Notes under the pieces: model-generated
What the model was told of the DNA's origin: nothing
The model's database searches: none
What the model saw: the letters and a program-made list of their open reading frames with translations, nothing else
Virus record (IMG/VR): IMGVR_UViG_3300042988_001629
Span: 1-29,007 of that record
Source of the DNA: a virus
DNA length: 29,007 nt
Direction: 5' to 3' (one strand)
Shown here: one piece after another, positions 14,566 through 24,301 of the stretch
How positions within the stretch are numbered: position 1 is the first letter of the stretch
Layout: each line of letters begins with the position of its first letter
Program-made: the position numbers and the translations under genes

Positions 14566-17500
14566 TGGCGCTCGAATTCACCACCGTCCCAGTCGATTTC
14601 ACGAAGGGGCTCGACACCCGGAGCAACCCGAAGCTGGTTCTCCCTGGGGACTGGAACCTCCTCGAAAACTGCACCCTGGCGGTCGACGGCGCGCTGACGA
14701 AGCGAGACGGGCACGTGGCAATGGTGGCGTCAGCCCAGGTCGAGGCCACCAAGGGACACGGACTGGTGGAGTTCGACGACGAGCTCCTCGTCATCAACGG
14801 GCCCAAGGTGTCGCGCATCACGAGCCCCGACAATCCGTCGGTGGCGACGCAGGCCGTTCAACTCTCCGGGCTGCTGCCGTTCCTGCACCTCACGCGGGAG
14901 TCGGTGGCGCGCTCTTCGGACCTCGCCGACTCGCCAGACTGCGCCGTCGGAGGCGGCGAAATCATGTACGTCTGGCGCACGTACTCCGCAGCCGGTGCGG
15001 TGACGGGCATCTCGTATGCCGGTTACGACGCAGACACGGGCGGGCTCCTGGCGTCCGGCCAGGCATCCAGCAGCGTCAACGCCTCGACTCCGAGAGTCGT
15101 CTGGGATGGCAGTGCGTTCGTGATATTCTGGCTTCAGTCCGGCAATCTGATTGGCTACGTCCGCACGGCCGGGCCGGCCCCGACCGGAAGCAGTACGATA
15201 CTGGTGGCCGCGGCAGGTAACGTGATTGACGCATGCGCGTTCGGAGGCGCAGACGTGTCTGCAGTCTCTTACTTGTCGACCGACGCGACTTACTCTGTCT
15301 TCTGCGCCAAAATAACCAGAGCAGCCGGCTTCCCAGTGCTGTCGGCAACAACTGGCCTGATGACTCAGGCTCAAATCCCAAACACAGCCATCGTCGGAAT
15401 CGCCACCGGCAAGCTCGGGTCCTACTGCGGTACGTACACCTACGCTCCTACGACGGGACTCGGCTACTCGCACGAAGGACTTGCCGGGGCCAACATCAAT
15501 ACCGCATGGGCGGCGAGTCTGGCGACGCTGCTGCGGTTCCCATCGGCCAACGTTGTGTCGTTCTGCCATGTCGCGGCGACCGACTGGGCAGACGGCCTGC
15601 CGCAGGCGTGCGTCTGCTTCGACCAGATTTCTGACTACGGTGGCGGCGGGGCAGGCGCCGGGACCAGGGACGTCTGGCGCACCTACGTCGAGGCCGGAGC
15701 GCCTGGTGCAGCCATGACGCTCATGCCTGGAGCTGGAACGGTCATCCGTTCTGCCGTCTACGTCGGTGGCGGTGGAGCCGGTCCGACATCACCGCAGGGC
15801 CCGTTCATCTGCGGCAAGCCTGTGGTCGTCATGCCTCCGACTTCTGCCGGAGCCGGGTACCTGGCTTGGCCTGGTACGGTGGCTCTGCCGTGCCGGATGA
15901 TTGCGGGCTCAGGCAACGCGCAGTCCGGAGTCTTCTTCCTCGACGCGGTGAGCGGCCAGGTGGTGGGCAAGGCCATGTACGGCCGCCTCGGGCGACTCCT
16001 TGGAGCCGAGACGTCCACTCCGTCTACCCCGTGGGTTGCTCCGGCTGGCGCGGTGTCGCCACAGCGACCGTACGCGAGCACCTTCGTCCTGCCGGTGCTG
16101 GAGTCCGGGCGCCTGAGCTTCGAAGACGGCATCGACACGACGGCCGTAGGCGTCGCGGCGCTGCATGTCACGCCGAATGCTCCGCACGGTAGCGACCCAA
16201 TGGGTGCCTTTGCGCCTCGTAGCGTCCAGCTTGGCCGCACGACGCACGTCGCCAACGGCATGTTGTCGATGTACGACGGCACCAGGATGTGCGAGTCCAA
16301 CTGGAACATGTACCCGGAAGGCATCTCTGTCACTCGCGCCGGCGGCGGCGGGACGTGGCCGGCCGGGCAATACCAGTTCGTGGCCGTCTACGAGTGGGTG
16401 GACGCCCAGGGACAGCGCCACCAGTCGGCACCGTCGCAGCCCTTCACGCTGGCAGTGACGCTCAATGACACGCTGACATTCCAAGTTCCGACGCTGTTTC
16501 TGACGTGGCGCTACGGCGTTAGACACGCGCTGTACGGCACGCTGGCCAACGGAACCATCTTCTATCGCATCACCGCAACCATCGCCAACCCGACGTTGAC
16601 GGCGTGGTCGTCAACTGTGGTGCTGAACCCGCCGGTGGCGAGCAACGAGCTCCTCTACACCCAGCCTGAGCAGGCCGGTACGACGCTCGCCAACGTCGCT
16701 TCTGGCCCGTGCTCGACGGTGGGAATCCACCAAAACCGCCTCTGGTGCGACCTCACGGACCAGGATGGCGCCATCCGGTACTCCCAGGAGTACGTCGACG
16801 GCGTTGGCCTGCAATGGAACGAGGCCCTCGAGCTCTCGCTGCCCGTCGGCTCCGGCGTGGTGGCGCGCACGGCCAGCATGGACGACACGCTTGTGGTGCT
16901 GGCGTCGGAGCGCGTCTACCGCGTCACGGGCTCCGGCCCGTCTCCGAGCGGAGCCAACAACGGCTACTCGACGGCGGTCGAGGTTCCGTCGGACGTGGGC
17001 GCATCCAACCCGCGCGCCGTGGTGGAAATGCCGGTTGGCGTCGTCTTCTTCTCGCGCAAGGGCTGGTACCTGCTGAGTCGAGACCTCGCCGTGCGCTACA
17101 TCGGGGCGCCGGTGAAAGGCTTCGACGGCGACACCTTCACGAGCGCGGTGCTGATGCCGGACCGCCAGGAGCTGCGCATCGGCAGCAGTCGGACGCGGTA
17201 CGATGGGTACTGGGACCCGACGGCTCCGACGGCATTAGGTGGGCCTCGTCTGACGTACAGCTACGTGTCCGACGCCTGGAGCATGGCGTCCGTCCAGAGT
17301 CGCACCGGGGCCGGGCAGCGGTGGCTTGCCACGTACGATGCGCGCTACTGGCGCGCCGCCGGGCGCTACGTCGCCGTCAGCCTCCAGGACGGCCTCAACG
17401 GCGACACGGCCGGCGTGTACTCTGACCAGGTCGGCACGTCCGTGGCCCCGCTTGCGGTCGGCATGCGCGCGCGCACGGCCTTCTTCCGTCTCGCCGGCCT

Positions 17501-17861
17501 CGAGGGGTACCAGCGCGTCCGGTGGCTCTACCTCACGATGTCGGCTAGCGTGACGCCTGTGAGTAACCTCATCCTCACCGTGGACTACGACGACGACTAC
17601 CAGGCCGTCACGCCTCCTGGGGCTCCAGGCTCCTACGCCACGACGCCTGCGCTGCTGTCGTCGATGGGTTTCGCGTCGCCCGCAGCCATCGACGTGCGGC
17701 ACAAGTTTCGACGGCAGAAGTGCAAGTCGCTGGCGGTCACCATCGAGGAACTCCCCACCCTTGCCGGGCCGGCTGGAGTCACCGGCATGCAGGCCATGGC
17801 GCTCGTGGTCGGCCTCAAGGACGGCGCCAATAGGCTGCCTGCGGCGCAGGGGGTGGGCTGA
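14565..17861 (+). CDS. Large tail nozzle / tail-hub-like protein
   Basis: 1098 residues, ATG 14565 (TGATG overlap, GGAGG just upstream). The N-terminus FTKGLDTRSNPKLVLPGDW then LENCTLAVDGALTKRDGH is the signature of podovirus tail proteins such as nozzle or stabilisation proteins (T7 gp12-like or P22 gp10-like in place). Most of the chain is beta-rich, with repeated strand segments that fit a beta-propeller-type nozzle. It is longer than T7 gp12, so extra domains are present, especially at about 170-480. Part of that stretch (15100-15500) uses more A/T-ending codons than its surroundings. It forms the distal channel of the tail. Confidence 0.8.
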   Translation: MALEFTTVPVDFTKGLDTRSNPKLVLPGDWNLLENCTLAVDGALTKRDGHVAMVASAQVEATKGHGLVEFDDELLVINGPKVSRITSPDNPSVATQAVQLSGLLPFLHLTRESVARSSDLADSPDCAVGGGEIMYVWRTYSAAGAVTGISYAGYDADTGGLLASGQASSSVNASTPRVVWDGSAFVIFWLQSGNLIGYVRTAGPAPTGSSTILVAAAGNVIDACAFGGADVSAVSYLSTDATYSVFCAKITRAAGFPVLSATTGLMTQAQIPNTAIVGIATGKLGSYCGTYTYAPTTGLGYSHEGLAGANINTAWAASLATLLRFPSANVVSFCHVAATDWADGLPQACVCFDQISDYGGGGAGAGTRDVWRTYVEAGAPGAAMTLMPGAGTVIRSAVYVGGGGAGPTSPQGPFICGKPVVVMPPTSAGAGYLAWPGTVALPCRMIAGSGNAQSGVFFLDAVSGQVVGKAMYGRLGRLLGAETSTPSTPWVAPAGAVSPQRPYASTFVLPVLESGRLSFEDGIDTTAVGVAALHVTPNAPHGSDPMGAFAPRSVQLGRTTHVANGMLSMYDGTRMCESNWNMYPEGISVTRAGGGGTWPAGQYQFVAVYEWVDAQGQRHQSAPSQPFTLAVTLNDTLTFQVPTLFLTWRYGVRHALYGTLANGTIFYRITATIANPTLTAWSSTVVLNPPVASNELLYTQPEQAGTTLANVASGPCSTVGIHQNRLWCDLTDQDGAIRYSQEYVDGVGLQWNEALELSLPVGSGVVARTASMDDTLVVLASERVYRVTGSGPSPSGANNGYSTAVEVPSDVGASNPRAVVEMPVGVVFFSRKGWYLLSRDLAVRYIGAPVKGFDGDTFTSAVLMPDRQELRIGSSRTRYDGYWDPTAPTALGGPRLTYSYVSDAWSMASVQSRTGAGQRWLATYDARYWRAAGRYVAVSLQDGLNGDTAGVYSDQVGTSVAPLAVGMRARTAFFRLAGLEGYQRVRWLYLTMSASVTPVSNLILTVDYDDDYQAVTPPGAPGSYATTPALLSSMGFASPAAIDVRHKFRRQKCKSLAVTIEELPTLAGPAGVTGMQAMALVVGLKDGANRLPAAQGVG

Positions 17862-20800
17862 TGCCGCGGCGACCCGACGGCGTCTGGACGGACGCGCAGG
17901 GCAACCCCCTGTACTACACGGACCCGAACGACCCGCTGTGGCGGACGGCGCCGGAGATGGAATTCAGGGATGGCCGCTGGGTCAGCAGGGCGACCGGCGT
18001 GCCGTCTCTCATGCGCGACGACCTCCCGCGCGAGACGAGGCCCGGAAGCAACGCCTTCGTCTGGCCGGATGGGACGCCGGTGTCAGACGCCGACAAGGCC
18101 GAAATCAGCCACCAGGCCGCCGGGAATCCTCCGTCGCCTGGTGCGACGGACTACGGCGTGCATGGCTCGTACGACCTCACGGGCGCGCTCGACAGTCTGC
18201 TGCCTGCTGACGCGCCAGGGGCAGAGCTCGGCACGGCCGGAGCCGACGAGTCGCGCCAGCGCATGCAGGCCTACCTGCAGCAGCTCCAGGGCCAGGCCCA
18301 GACTGGTGGCGGGGCATGGGAGCAGGCCCTCAGCGCGTCTACGCGCGAGGCGGCGCAGGGGGCCCAGGCTCTCGGACAGTCGACGCCTGGAGTGGAGGCG
18401 ATGGCGGCGAGGCGCGGCATCGCCAACGCCCAGGCCGGAGTCCGTCAACGGGCAGCTGGCACCGCGGAAGAGCTCCGCGCCCAGACGCGCCAGGTGGCAC
18501 AGCGGGAGCTCGACGCCACCCTCGGGGCTCAGGGTGCTACGGACGCGGCGCAGGCCGCAGAGGTGGCCGCGGCTCGCCAGGCCAGGCGCGAGGCCAACGC
18601 GGCCATCTACGAGCAGGCCGCGGCGAAAAACGAGCGCATCATCGGGGCCGTGGGACAGACGATGGCGACCGCTGCCGGAGGCCTGTCCTCTGGCGGTGCC
18701 GTCCCTGGCGCCCCGGTAGACCCAGGCGACTCGCCGGACAACGACACCGTGCCGGCGTGGCTGTCGCCCGGCGAGGTGGTGATTCCGCGCAGCGTCGTCG
18801 CCCAGGGTCCGGACGCAGCGAGGGATTTCGTCGCGGCCATCCAGCGCCGCGGGGCGCTGCACTTTGACGTCGGGGGCCCGGTTCCAGCCCCAGCCCCCGT
18901 GCCCGGCGGGCGCCAGCCTGCGCCGTGGAGGCCCGACCCGACGCCGGTCCCGACCCAGGGACCAGTACCGGTGCCTGCTCCAGCTCCGAGCCAGACGCAG
19001 GCACCGGTGCCCACGCCGGTCCCGGTCGAAGGGCCCGTGCCTCTCCCATCCTCGGCGCTGCCTGGTGTGACTCCGGTGCCAGTGGATGGCCCGGTGCCGC
19101 TCCCTGCGTCGGCCCAGCCTCCGACGCCTGGTCCGACTCCAGCGCCATCCTCGCAGTCGTCAGACCCTACGGCCCGCGGCCAGAATGCGGGCCTGTTCGG
19201 GTTCGGCGCCCCACAAATCGCCGCGGACATCGCCCACGGCGGACTCCTCGACACCGCGGCGTACGACTCCACCCGCGCAGCGGCGATGGCCAACGCTGAC
19301 GACTTCATTCGTGCCTACGGTGGGCAGGGCCCCAGCGTCGCCGGTGCGCAGCGCCGTGCGGCCTTCGACGACACGATGGCGGCGGCCATGGCAGCCCAGG
19401 CCGGAATGCGCGGAGCCGGGCGAGCGGCAGGAGCTGGCAACGTCCAGAGCGCCGCAGGCCAGGCACTCCAGGGCGACGCCGCGAAGGCCGGGCGCACCGT
19501 CGCAGGCGAGACGATAGAGGCCGGGCACGCCTACGCGATGGCCACGCAGCGGCAGCGCCAGCAAGATTTGGCGCTCGCCATGGCCCAGCAAAAGGCCGCA
19601 TGGCGCAACTCGATGATGAACGCCGGCATCGGTATTGCGGCCCAGAACCAGGTGCTGGGCCTCATCGGCGGCGCCGGGCAGGCGTTCGCGTCGGCAGCCG
19701 ACGCGCTCTCCGACCTCGACTGGGGCGGTAGCGACGACAACGAGTCCGACGCCAACCCGTTCGACGACGCCGACGGAGCGGCCACGGGCGGCGAGGTAGC
19801 CGAGGACGGCGTGCTTCCTCCTGGCTACGTCGGGGCCATTCAGCCCGGCGAGACGCCGGAGGAGGCCGCGGCGCGTCTTGGTGGCGTCTACGTCGACCGC
19901 CCACCGGCGCAGGTGGCGACCGAGTCAGCGGCAGCGGCAGCGCAGCGCGCGCTCTACGGCACGGGCCCTGCGGTGCCGACCGGACGCGCGGCGTGGGCCG
20001 CGGCGCTCGGGGACGCCCAACCGCACGGCCAGGTGCCGGTGGCCTCTGAGACTCCGGCCCTCGCTCCTCAGACCTCGGTCCCGGTTTCGCCGCCACAGCT
20101 CCCCTCCACTCCGACGCCTGCAGCCGTGCCACAGCGCCAGGCCGCGCCTCGCTCCGTCGGCGCTCCGTCGGCGCCAGCGAAGCCCAAGGAAGACTTCTTT
20201 GGCCAGGAGCGCGCAGCCGCCACGCAGATGGGCGAGCTCCAAGCTCAGGCCGCGCGAGAGGCCGCTGACGCACAGGCCGCCTACGTCGACCAGGTGCAGG
20301 CCCACCAGCGCGCCGCGGCTGAGAAGCAGGTGCGAGCCAAGGAGGAGTCGGAACGCTACTTCTCGGCCATCCAGACGGCGCGGGAAGAGATGAAGAGCAT
20401 CAACATGACGGTGGACCCTGGTCGCTGGTGGGCTACTCGTTCCACACCTGGCAAGGTCGCCGCGGCCATCGGCCTGGCGCTCGGAGCCGTCGGCGCGGCA
20501 AGGGACGGGGTCAACAGGGCGGTCGGCATCATTGAGAACGCGGTGACTCGCGACCTCGAGGCCCAGCGCGCGGAGCACGAGCTCAGGCTGCGCAAGGGCC
20601 AGTTGGCGCTTGAGTCGGCCACGTCCATCTACAGCCTGCACCGCCAGATGACTCAGGACGACCTCGCAGCGACGAGCTCCAGCAAGGCCACGGCCCTCGA
20701 GCTCGCGAAGGCCCAGGTGGACCTCGCTGCGGCCAAAATCGGGAGCCCGATGGCGAAGCAGCAAGCCATGATGCTGAGCGCTCAGCTCGGCCAGAAGGCC

Positions 20801-21361
20801 CAGCAGCTCGACGCCGAGACGAAGCAGCGCTCGTTTGAGAACTACCTCAAGCGCGAGGAGCTCGGCATCAAGCGTCAAGCTGCCGGAAAGCAAGACAAAG
20901 CCGGGAAGGAACTCATTGCCCAGGTGGAAGCCGAGCACTCGACCATCGAGCGCGCCGGCAAGCAGCTTCTGGAGCTCGTCAAGAAGCACGGGACCTCCGA
21001 CCTCACCGGGCCAGCCAACGCCCAGATGAGGCAGCTTGTCGACGCGATGGCCGTCGCAGCGGCCAAGTTGAAGGACCCGGCCTCGGTGGCTCGAGAAGAC
21101 GAGGTCAAGATGGAGCGAAAGAACATCTTCGAACCTGGGGTCTCCATCGAGAACCTGCGCGGAGGAGTCGAGGAGAAAATCCAGTCGTACATGGCCAACG
21201 CGCAGGCGCGCCGCAACGACGCCTACCGCGTGCGCGGGTTGGAGGCGCCTGGTGCTGAGCCGGCGCAGGCCGGCGGCCCTAGGCCCGGCGACATCGCCGT
21301 CATGCCGGACGGGTCTCGCATCCGCCTGTCGTCAGACGGCTCCAAGTGGGAGAAAATCTGA
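17861..21361 (+). CDS. Giant internal virion (DNA-ejection) protein with proline-rich linker
   Basis: 1166 residues, ATG 17861 (TGATG overlap). Order: a short N-terminal module with WTDAQGNPLYYTDPNDPLW; Ala/Gln-rich helices (about 125-275); a DTVPAWLSPGEVVIPRSV motif (about 296-313), also seen in tape-measure and internal virion proteins; a Pro-rich linker (about 335-440) with a 19-residue repeat; more Ala/Gln helices (about 465-615); an acidic patch; a hydrophobic stretch GKVAAAIGLALGAVGAA (about 863-880); and a long charged coiled coil (about 885-1110). The end resembles a small beta module. Such proteins sit inside the head and are ejected first to make a channel across the cell envelope. 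Confidence 0.75.
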   Translation: MPRRPDGVWTDAQGNPLYYTDPNDPLWRTAPEMEFRDGRWVSRATGVPSLMRDDLPRETRPGSNAFVWPDGTPVSDADKAEISHQAAGNPPSPGATDYGVHGSYDLTGALDSLLPADAPGAELGTAGADESRQRMQAYLQQLQGQAQTGGGAWEQALSASTREAAQGAQALGQSTPGVEAMAARRGIANAQAGVRQRAAGTAEELRAQTRQVAQRELDATLGAQGATDAAQAAEVAAARQARREANAAIYEQAAAKNERIIGAVGQTMATAAGGLSSGGAVPGAPVDPGDSPDNDTVPAWLSPGEVVIPRSVVAQGPDAARDFVAAIQRRGALHFDVGGPVPAPAPVPGGRQPAPWRPDPTPVPTQGPVPVPAPAPSQTQAPVPTPVPVEGPVPLPSSALPGVTPVPVDGPVPLPASAQPPTPGPTPAPSSQSSDPTARGQNAGLFGFGAPQIAADIAHGGLLDTAAYDSTRAAAMANADDFIRAYGGQGPSVAGAQRRAAFDDTMAAAMAAQAGMRGAGRAAGAGNVQSAAGQALQGDAAKAGRTVAGETIEAGHAYAMATQRQRQQDLALAMAQQKAAWRNSMMNAGIGIAAQNQVLGLIGGAGQAFASAADALSDLDWGGSDDNESDANPFDDADGAATGGEVAEDGVLPPGYVGAIQPGETPEEAAARLGGVYVDRPPAQVATESAAAAAQRALYGTGPAVPTGRAAWAAALGDAQPHGQVPVASETPALAPQTSVPVSPPQLPSTPTPAAVPQRQAAPRSVGAPSAPAKPKEDFFGQERAAATQMGELQAQAAREAADAQAAYVDQVQAHQRAAAEKQVRAKEESERYFSAIQTAREEMKSINMTVDPGRWWATRSTPGKVAAAIGLALGAVGAARDGVNRAVGIIENAVTRDLEAQRAEHELRLRKGQLALESATSIYSLHRQMTQDDLAATSSSKATALELAKAQVDLAAAKIGSPMAKQQAMMLSAQLGQKAQQLDAETKQRSFENYLKREELGIKRQAAGKQDKAGKELIAQVEAEHSTIERAGKQLLELVKKHGTSDLTGPANAQMRQLVDAMAVAAAKLKDPASVAREDEVKMERKNIFEPGVSIENLRGGVEEKIQSYMANAQARRNDAYRVRGLEAPGAEPAQAGGPRPGDIAVMPDGSRIRLSSDGSKWEKI
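19013..19114 (+). repeat. Two-copy proline-rich peptide repeat inside the ejection protein
   Basis: Residues 385-399 (TPVPVEGPVPLPSSA) and 404-418 (TPVPVDGPVPLPASA) are near-identical, offset by 19 residues (57 bases). Codon choice differs between the copies, so the DNA repeat is less perfect than the protein repeat. That suggests selection for the peptide, probably as a stiff extended linker joining two helical halves. The surrounding 335-440 region is also rich in PVP and PAP. Confidence 0.7.
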
Positions 21362-23589
21362 TGGTCGCCCCACTGCCACCAGGCGCCGTGCTTGAGCCGA
21401 GCTCAGGCTACGCGCCGTTGCCTCCTGGTGCAGTGCTCGAGGGGTCGAGGCCGGTGGCCCCGGACACCTTCAAGTCCCGCGGCGTCCGCCAGCCCGACGG
21501 GACGTGGCTGGTGCAGACTCCGGACGGGCCCGTGCGCCTCGACGACGCCGGCAACCTCGTGGAGTCACCAGAGGACAAGCGCGTCAAGCGCCAGCTCGAG
21601 GACGCCCAGACGCGCGAGGGCGTCCTCTCGCGCATCGTCGCCACAGCCCAGGGTGGCGCCCAAGGCTTCGTGCCCCAGCTCGCCGGCCTCAAGGCTGCGC
21701 GCGAGGGTGGGGACTACGGGGAGGCCAGGGACGCCGCGCGCCGAAGCGTCGACCTAGCGGTGGAGGATGCCGGCGCGGGCTACGTGATGGCCGGCCAGCT
21801 GGCGTCGAGCGGCCTCGTCGGCGCGGAGACGGCCGCCGCCCGCATCGCCGTTGGCGGGGCGCTTGGGGCCGCCAACGCGGCTAGCGCCAGCAACCTCGAC
21901 CTCGCGGAGACGCTCAAGGGCGCTGCGCTGGGCGTGGGCGTGGGCGCTGCCGGAGAGGTGCTTGGAGCTGGCGTGCGCGCTGCGGCAGGCAAGGTGTCGT
22001 CGATGGCCTCCAGGGCCGTGGCGCGGCAGACGGCCAAGGACGCCGCGGCCGTGGAGAAGGAGATTGCCAGCCTCACCGGCAAGCTCGGGGGTGAGACGCA
22101 GAAAGGGAGCCGCTTGCTGGAGAATCTCCAGCGGGCCGCGACTGGGGAGCCAGCGCCCGGGGCCGCCGTGGCTGTCGGTGAGTCGGTCCAAGAGGCCGCG
22201 CTCCAGGCGCTGCGTTCCCCGGAAGCGCAAGAGCTCGCCGAGCAGGTGACTGGCTCCGCCCTCAAGGCCTACCCTGGACAGAAGGCGACGATTGACCGGC
22301 TCGCTGCCGAGCTCGCCGCCAAGACGGCCGGAGCCAAGCAAGAGGCGGCGCAGCGGACCGCGGACTACTTCGCGGCGCCCATCTGGCAGACGGAGGTACT
22401 CCCCCGCCTCAAGACGTTGGCGCCGCGGTTCGGTCTCGCGGCCGCAGGAGCCGTGGCCGGGGGCGCGGTGTCAACACTGGCTGGCACCGACGGTGGGCTT
22501 GGCCTCGGGCTCTCGGGCGGTTTCATCGGCGCGGTGCTGGGGGCCCCGGGCGTCAGGATGATGATGAAAAACGTGGCCAACAGCCCCCGCGTCCAGTTCG
22601 CGGTCGGGACTCGGCTGGCGCCGCTCCTCGAGGGCGCGGCCACGGCCATCAGCCGCGGCATCACGCCGACGGCGCAGGTGCTGGCCGGCCTCACGTTGAC
22701 GGAGGAGCACCTGGGCGACCAGACGCTGGCAGCTGAGCAACTCGTGGCGCGAGGTGGCCTCGACTCCGTCCTCGGTCGCCACCCTCCAGACGTCGGAGAG
22801 GCCACGGGGGTCAACGCACCCCAGACGCCGCTCGACGCGGCCATCCGTCAGACGGCGGCCATCGTGGCGCTTGGCGGCGCACTCGAGCGGCACCACGACG
22901 AGATTGACCGCGGCGTGGACGCCTTCCTGAAGGGCTCCGACAAGCCACTGGTGCGCGCCAAGGACGCAGCCGCGAAGGCGAAGAGCGACGCGCCTGCCGC
23001 AGTGGCGGACCCGGTGGCCATGGTCGACCGCATGGCAGCCAACACGGGCTCGCTCGCCGAGGTGGCCCCCGGCGTCCACGCGGCGCTGACCGACGTGGCC
23101 CAGCGCGCGGCCCAGCACCTGGCGGAGCTCGAGGCCGGGCCGCCTCCCAAGGGCCCTCTGTCGCGCCCACGGTGGCCGTCGGAGAGCGAGCAGCGTCTCA
23201 GCGCCGCTGCGCGCGCCGTGGCGGACGACCCGCTGCGCATCCTCGAGCTCGCCCGCACCGGGCGCCTGACGGGCGAGGCCATGCGCACGGCGACGGCCAT
23301 CTACCCGGCCCTGACGAGGGCCATTGGCGACCGTGCGCTCGACGCGGCGATGGAGGCGGGCGGCAAGCTCTCGAGGACCCAGCTCCTCATGCTGTCGCTT
23401 CTTGCCGGCGTGGACGTCGACGGCCAGCTGGGAGACACCGCGGCCAACCAGCGCACCATCCATGCGCAGTCGAGCAAGCCTTCGCTGGCTGGGACGCCCG
23501 AGGGCTCGCCAGCGAAGCCGGACCCTGGCAAACTGACGCTGGGCCAGCGGATGGCGCCACCACACGCACGACGGGAGCGCGACGAATGA
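21361..23589 (+). CDS. Second internal virion (DNA-ejection) protein, membrane-active type
   Basis: 742 residues, ATG 21361 (TGATG overlap, GGGAG upstream). The N-terminus carries APLPPGAVLE twice (3-12 and 18-27). Several long Gly/Ala-rich hydrophobic segments follow: about 137-175, about 185-212, and about 358-399, the last being the most membrane-like. The rest is Ala-rich helix. Internal proteins that cross from the head to the host membrane have this mix of Gly/Ala zipper segments and helices. No lysozyme or transglycosylase motif is visible, so any peptidoglycan-cutting activity must lie elsewhere. The stop overlaps the next ATG (ATGA). Confidence 0.72.
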   Translation: MVAPLPPGAVLEPSSGYAPLPPGAVLEGSRPVAPDTFKSRGVRQPDGTWLVQTPDGPVRLDDAGNLVESPEDKRVKRQLEDAQTREGVLSRIVATAQGGAQGFVPQLAGLKAAREGGDYGEARDAARRSVDLAVEDAGAGYVMAGQLASSGLVGAETAAARIAVGGALGAANAASASNLDLAETLKGAALGVGVGAAGEVLGAGVRAAAGKVSSMASRAVARQTAKDAAAVEKEIASLTGKLGGETQKGSRLLENLQRAATGEPAPGAAVAVGESVQEAALQALRSPEAQELAEQVTGSALKAYPGQKATIDRLAAELAAKTAGAKQEAAQRTADYFAAPIWQTEVLPRLKTLAPRFGLAAAGAVAGGAVSTLAGTDGGLGLGLSGGFIGAVLGAPGVRMMMKNVANSPRVQFAVGTRLAPLLEGAATAISRGITPTAQVLAGLTLTEEHLGDQTLAAEQLVARGGLDSVLGRHPPDVGEATGVNAPQTPLDAAIRQTAAIVALGGALERHHDEIDRGVDAFLKGSDKPLVRAKDAAAKAKSDAPAAVADPVAMVDRMAANTGSLAEVAPGVHAALTDVAQRAAQHLAELEAGPPPKGPLSRPRWPSESEQRLSAAARAVADDPLRILELARTGRLTGEAMRTATAIYPALTRAIGDRALDAAMEAGGKLSRTQLLMLSLLAGVDVDGQLGDTAANQRTIHAQSSKPSLAGTPEGSPAKPDPGKLTLGQRMAPPHARRERDE

Positions 23590-23900
23590 CACCGGAGCAC
23601 ATCGAGGAGACAGCCACAGGGCACGTCTGCCGTCACTGCGGCGGGGCCGTGGACGCCGAGGGCTTTTCGTCCCACGGGCTGGTCGACGACGCGCCGCCGT
23701 CAGAGGAGCAGCAGGAAGCCTCCGAGCCGGACGAGTCGCTTCAGCACGAGTACGTGGAGATGATGCGCGAGGCGTCAGGGGCGGCTCCGAGTCCAGTTGA
23801 GGCGTCCGAGGACGAGGGCCAGACGAAGGCGCCAGCGGATGAGCTCGCGGAGAGGCGCCGCAGACACTACGCCGACATGTTCGGCTCGAGGGCTTCATGA
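23586..23900 (+). CDS. Small acidic protein with CxxC zinc-knuckle-like motif
   Basis: 104 residues, ATG 23586 (ATGA overlap with the ejection-protein stop). Cys15-x2-Cys18 (CRHCGG) is present, with His4, His13, His17 and His30 nearby as possible further ligands; no second CxxC exists, so metal binding is uncertain. The middle (about 38-90) is very acidic and Glu/Ser/Pro-rich, and the end is a basic helix (ERRRRHYADMF). Its role is unknown. A large acidic N-terminal extension of this frame upstream is a shadow of the ejection gene. Confidence 0.7.
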   Translation: MTPEHIEETATGHVCRHCGGAVDAEGFSSHGLVDDAPPSEEQQEASEPDESLQHEYVEMMREASGAAPSPVEASEDEGQTKAPADELAERRRRHYADMFGSRAS

Positions 23901-24301
23901 GCACCTACGGCACAGGGCGACCGCCCAACACGAGAGACACGCTGCATGCCGTCAACGGGGTGCCGAAGTTCCTCGGCGTCCTGGTGTCGGCCGGAGCGGC
24001 CGTCAACAACGCCACGACGGCGGCGCCGTTCTTGGCGACACCGAGTCCAGGGACGATGAAAGGCACCCTGGCAGGCCGGACGCTGCTCATTCAGTCGTCC
24101 GCGGCGGGCTTCGTGCTGACGGGCGAGTCGCCAGCACTGACGGTGGCCAACCAGACGCTGCCGACGCCGGTGGGCCGCGAGCCTGGCGTGCTGATTCCGT
24201 CTCAGGCACCTCAAATCATCGTCATGCGTCCTGACACCGGGTGGCTTCAGTGGCTCCCGTCTGCAGGTGCGGCCAACCTCTTCGTCTGGGAGTTGACGTA
24301 A
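23897..24301 (+). CDS. Small beta-rich virion or fibre-associated protein
   Basis: 134 residues, ATG 23897 (ATGA overlap). Predicted mainly beta, with Gly/Ala/Thr/Val strands and a closing FVWELT strand. No motif is recognised. It lies at the head of the fibre/tailspike block and its stop overlaps the next gene (TAATG at 24299-24303), so it may be a tail-fibre adaptor or chaperone; this is context only. Confidence 0.65.
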   Translation: MSTYGTGRPPNTRDTLHAVNGVPKFLGVLVSAGAAVNNATTAAPFLATPSPGTMKGTLAGRTLLIQSSAAGFVLTGESPALTVANQTLPTPVGREPGVLIPSQAPQIIVMRPDTGWLQWLPSAGAANLFVWELT

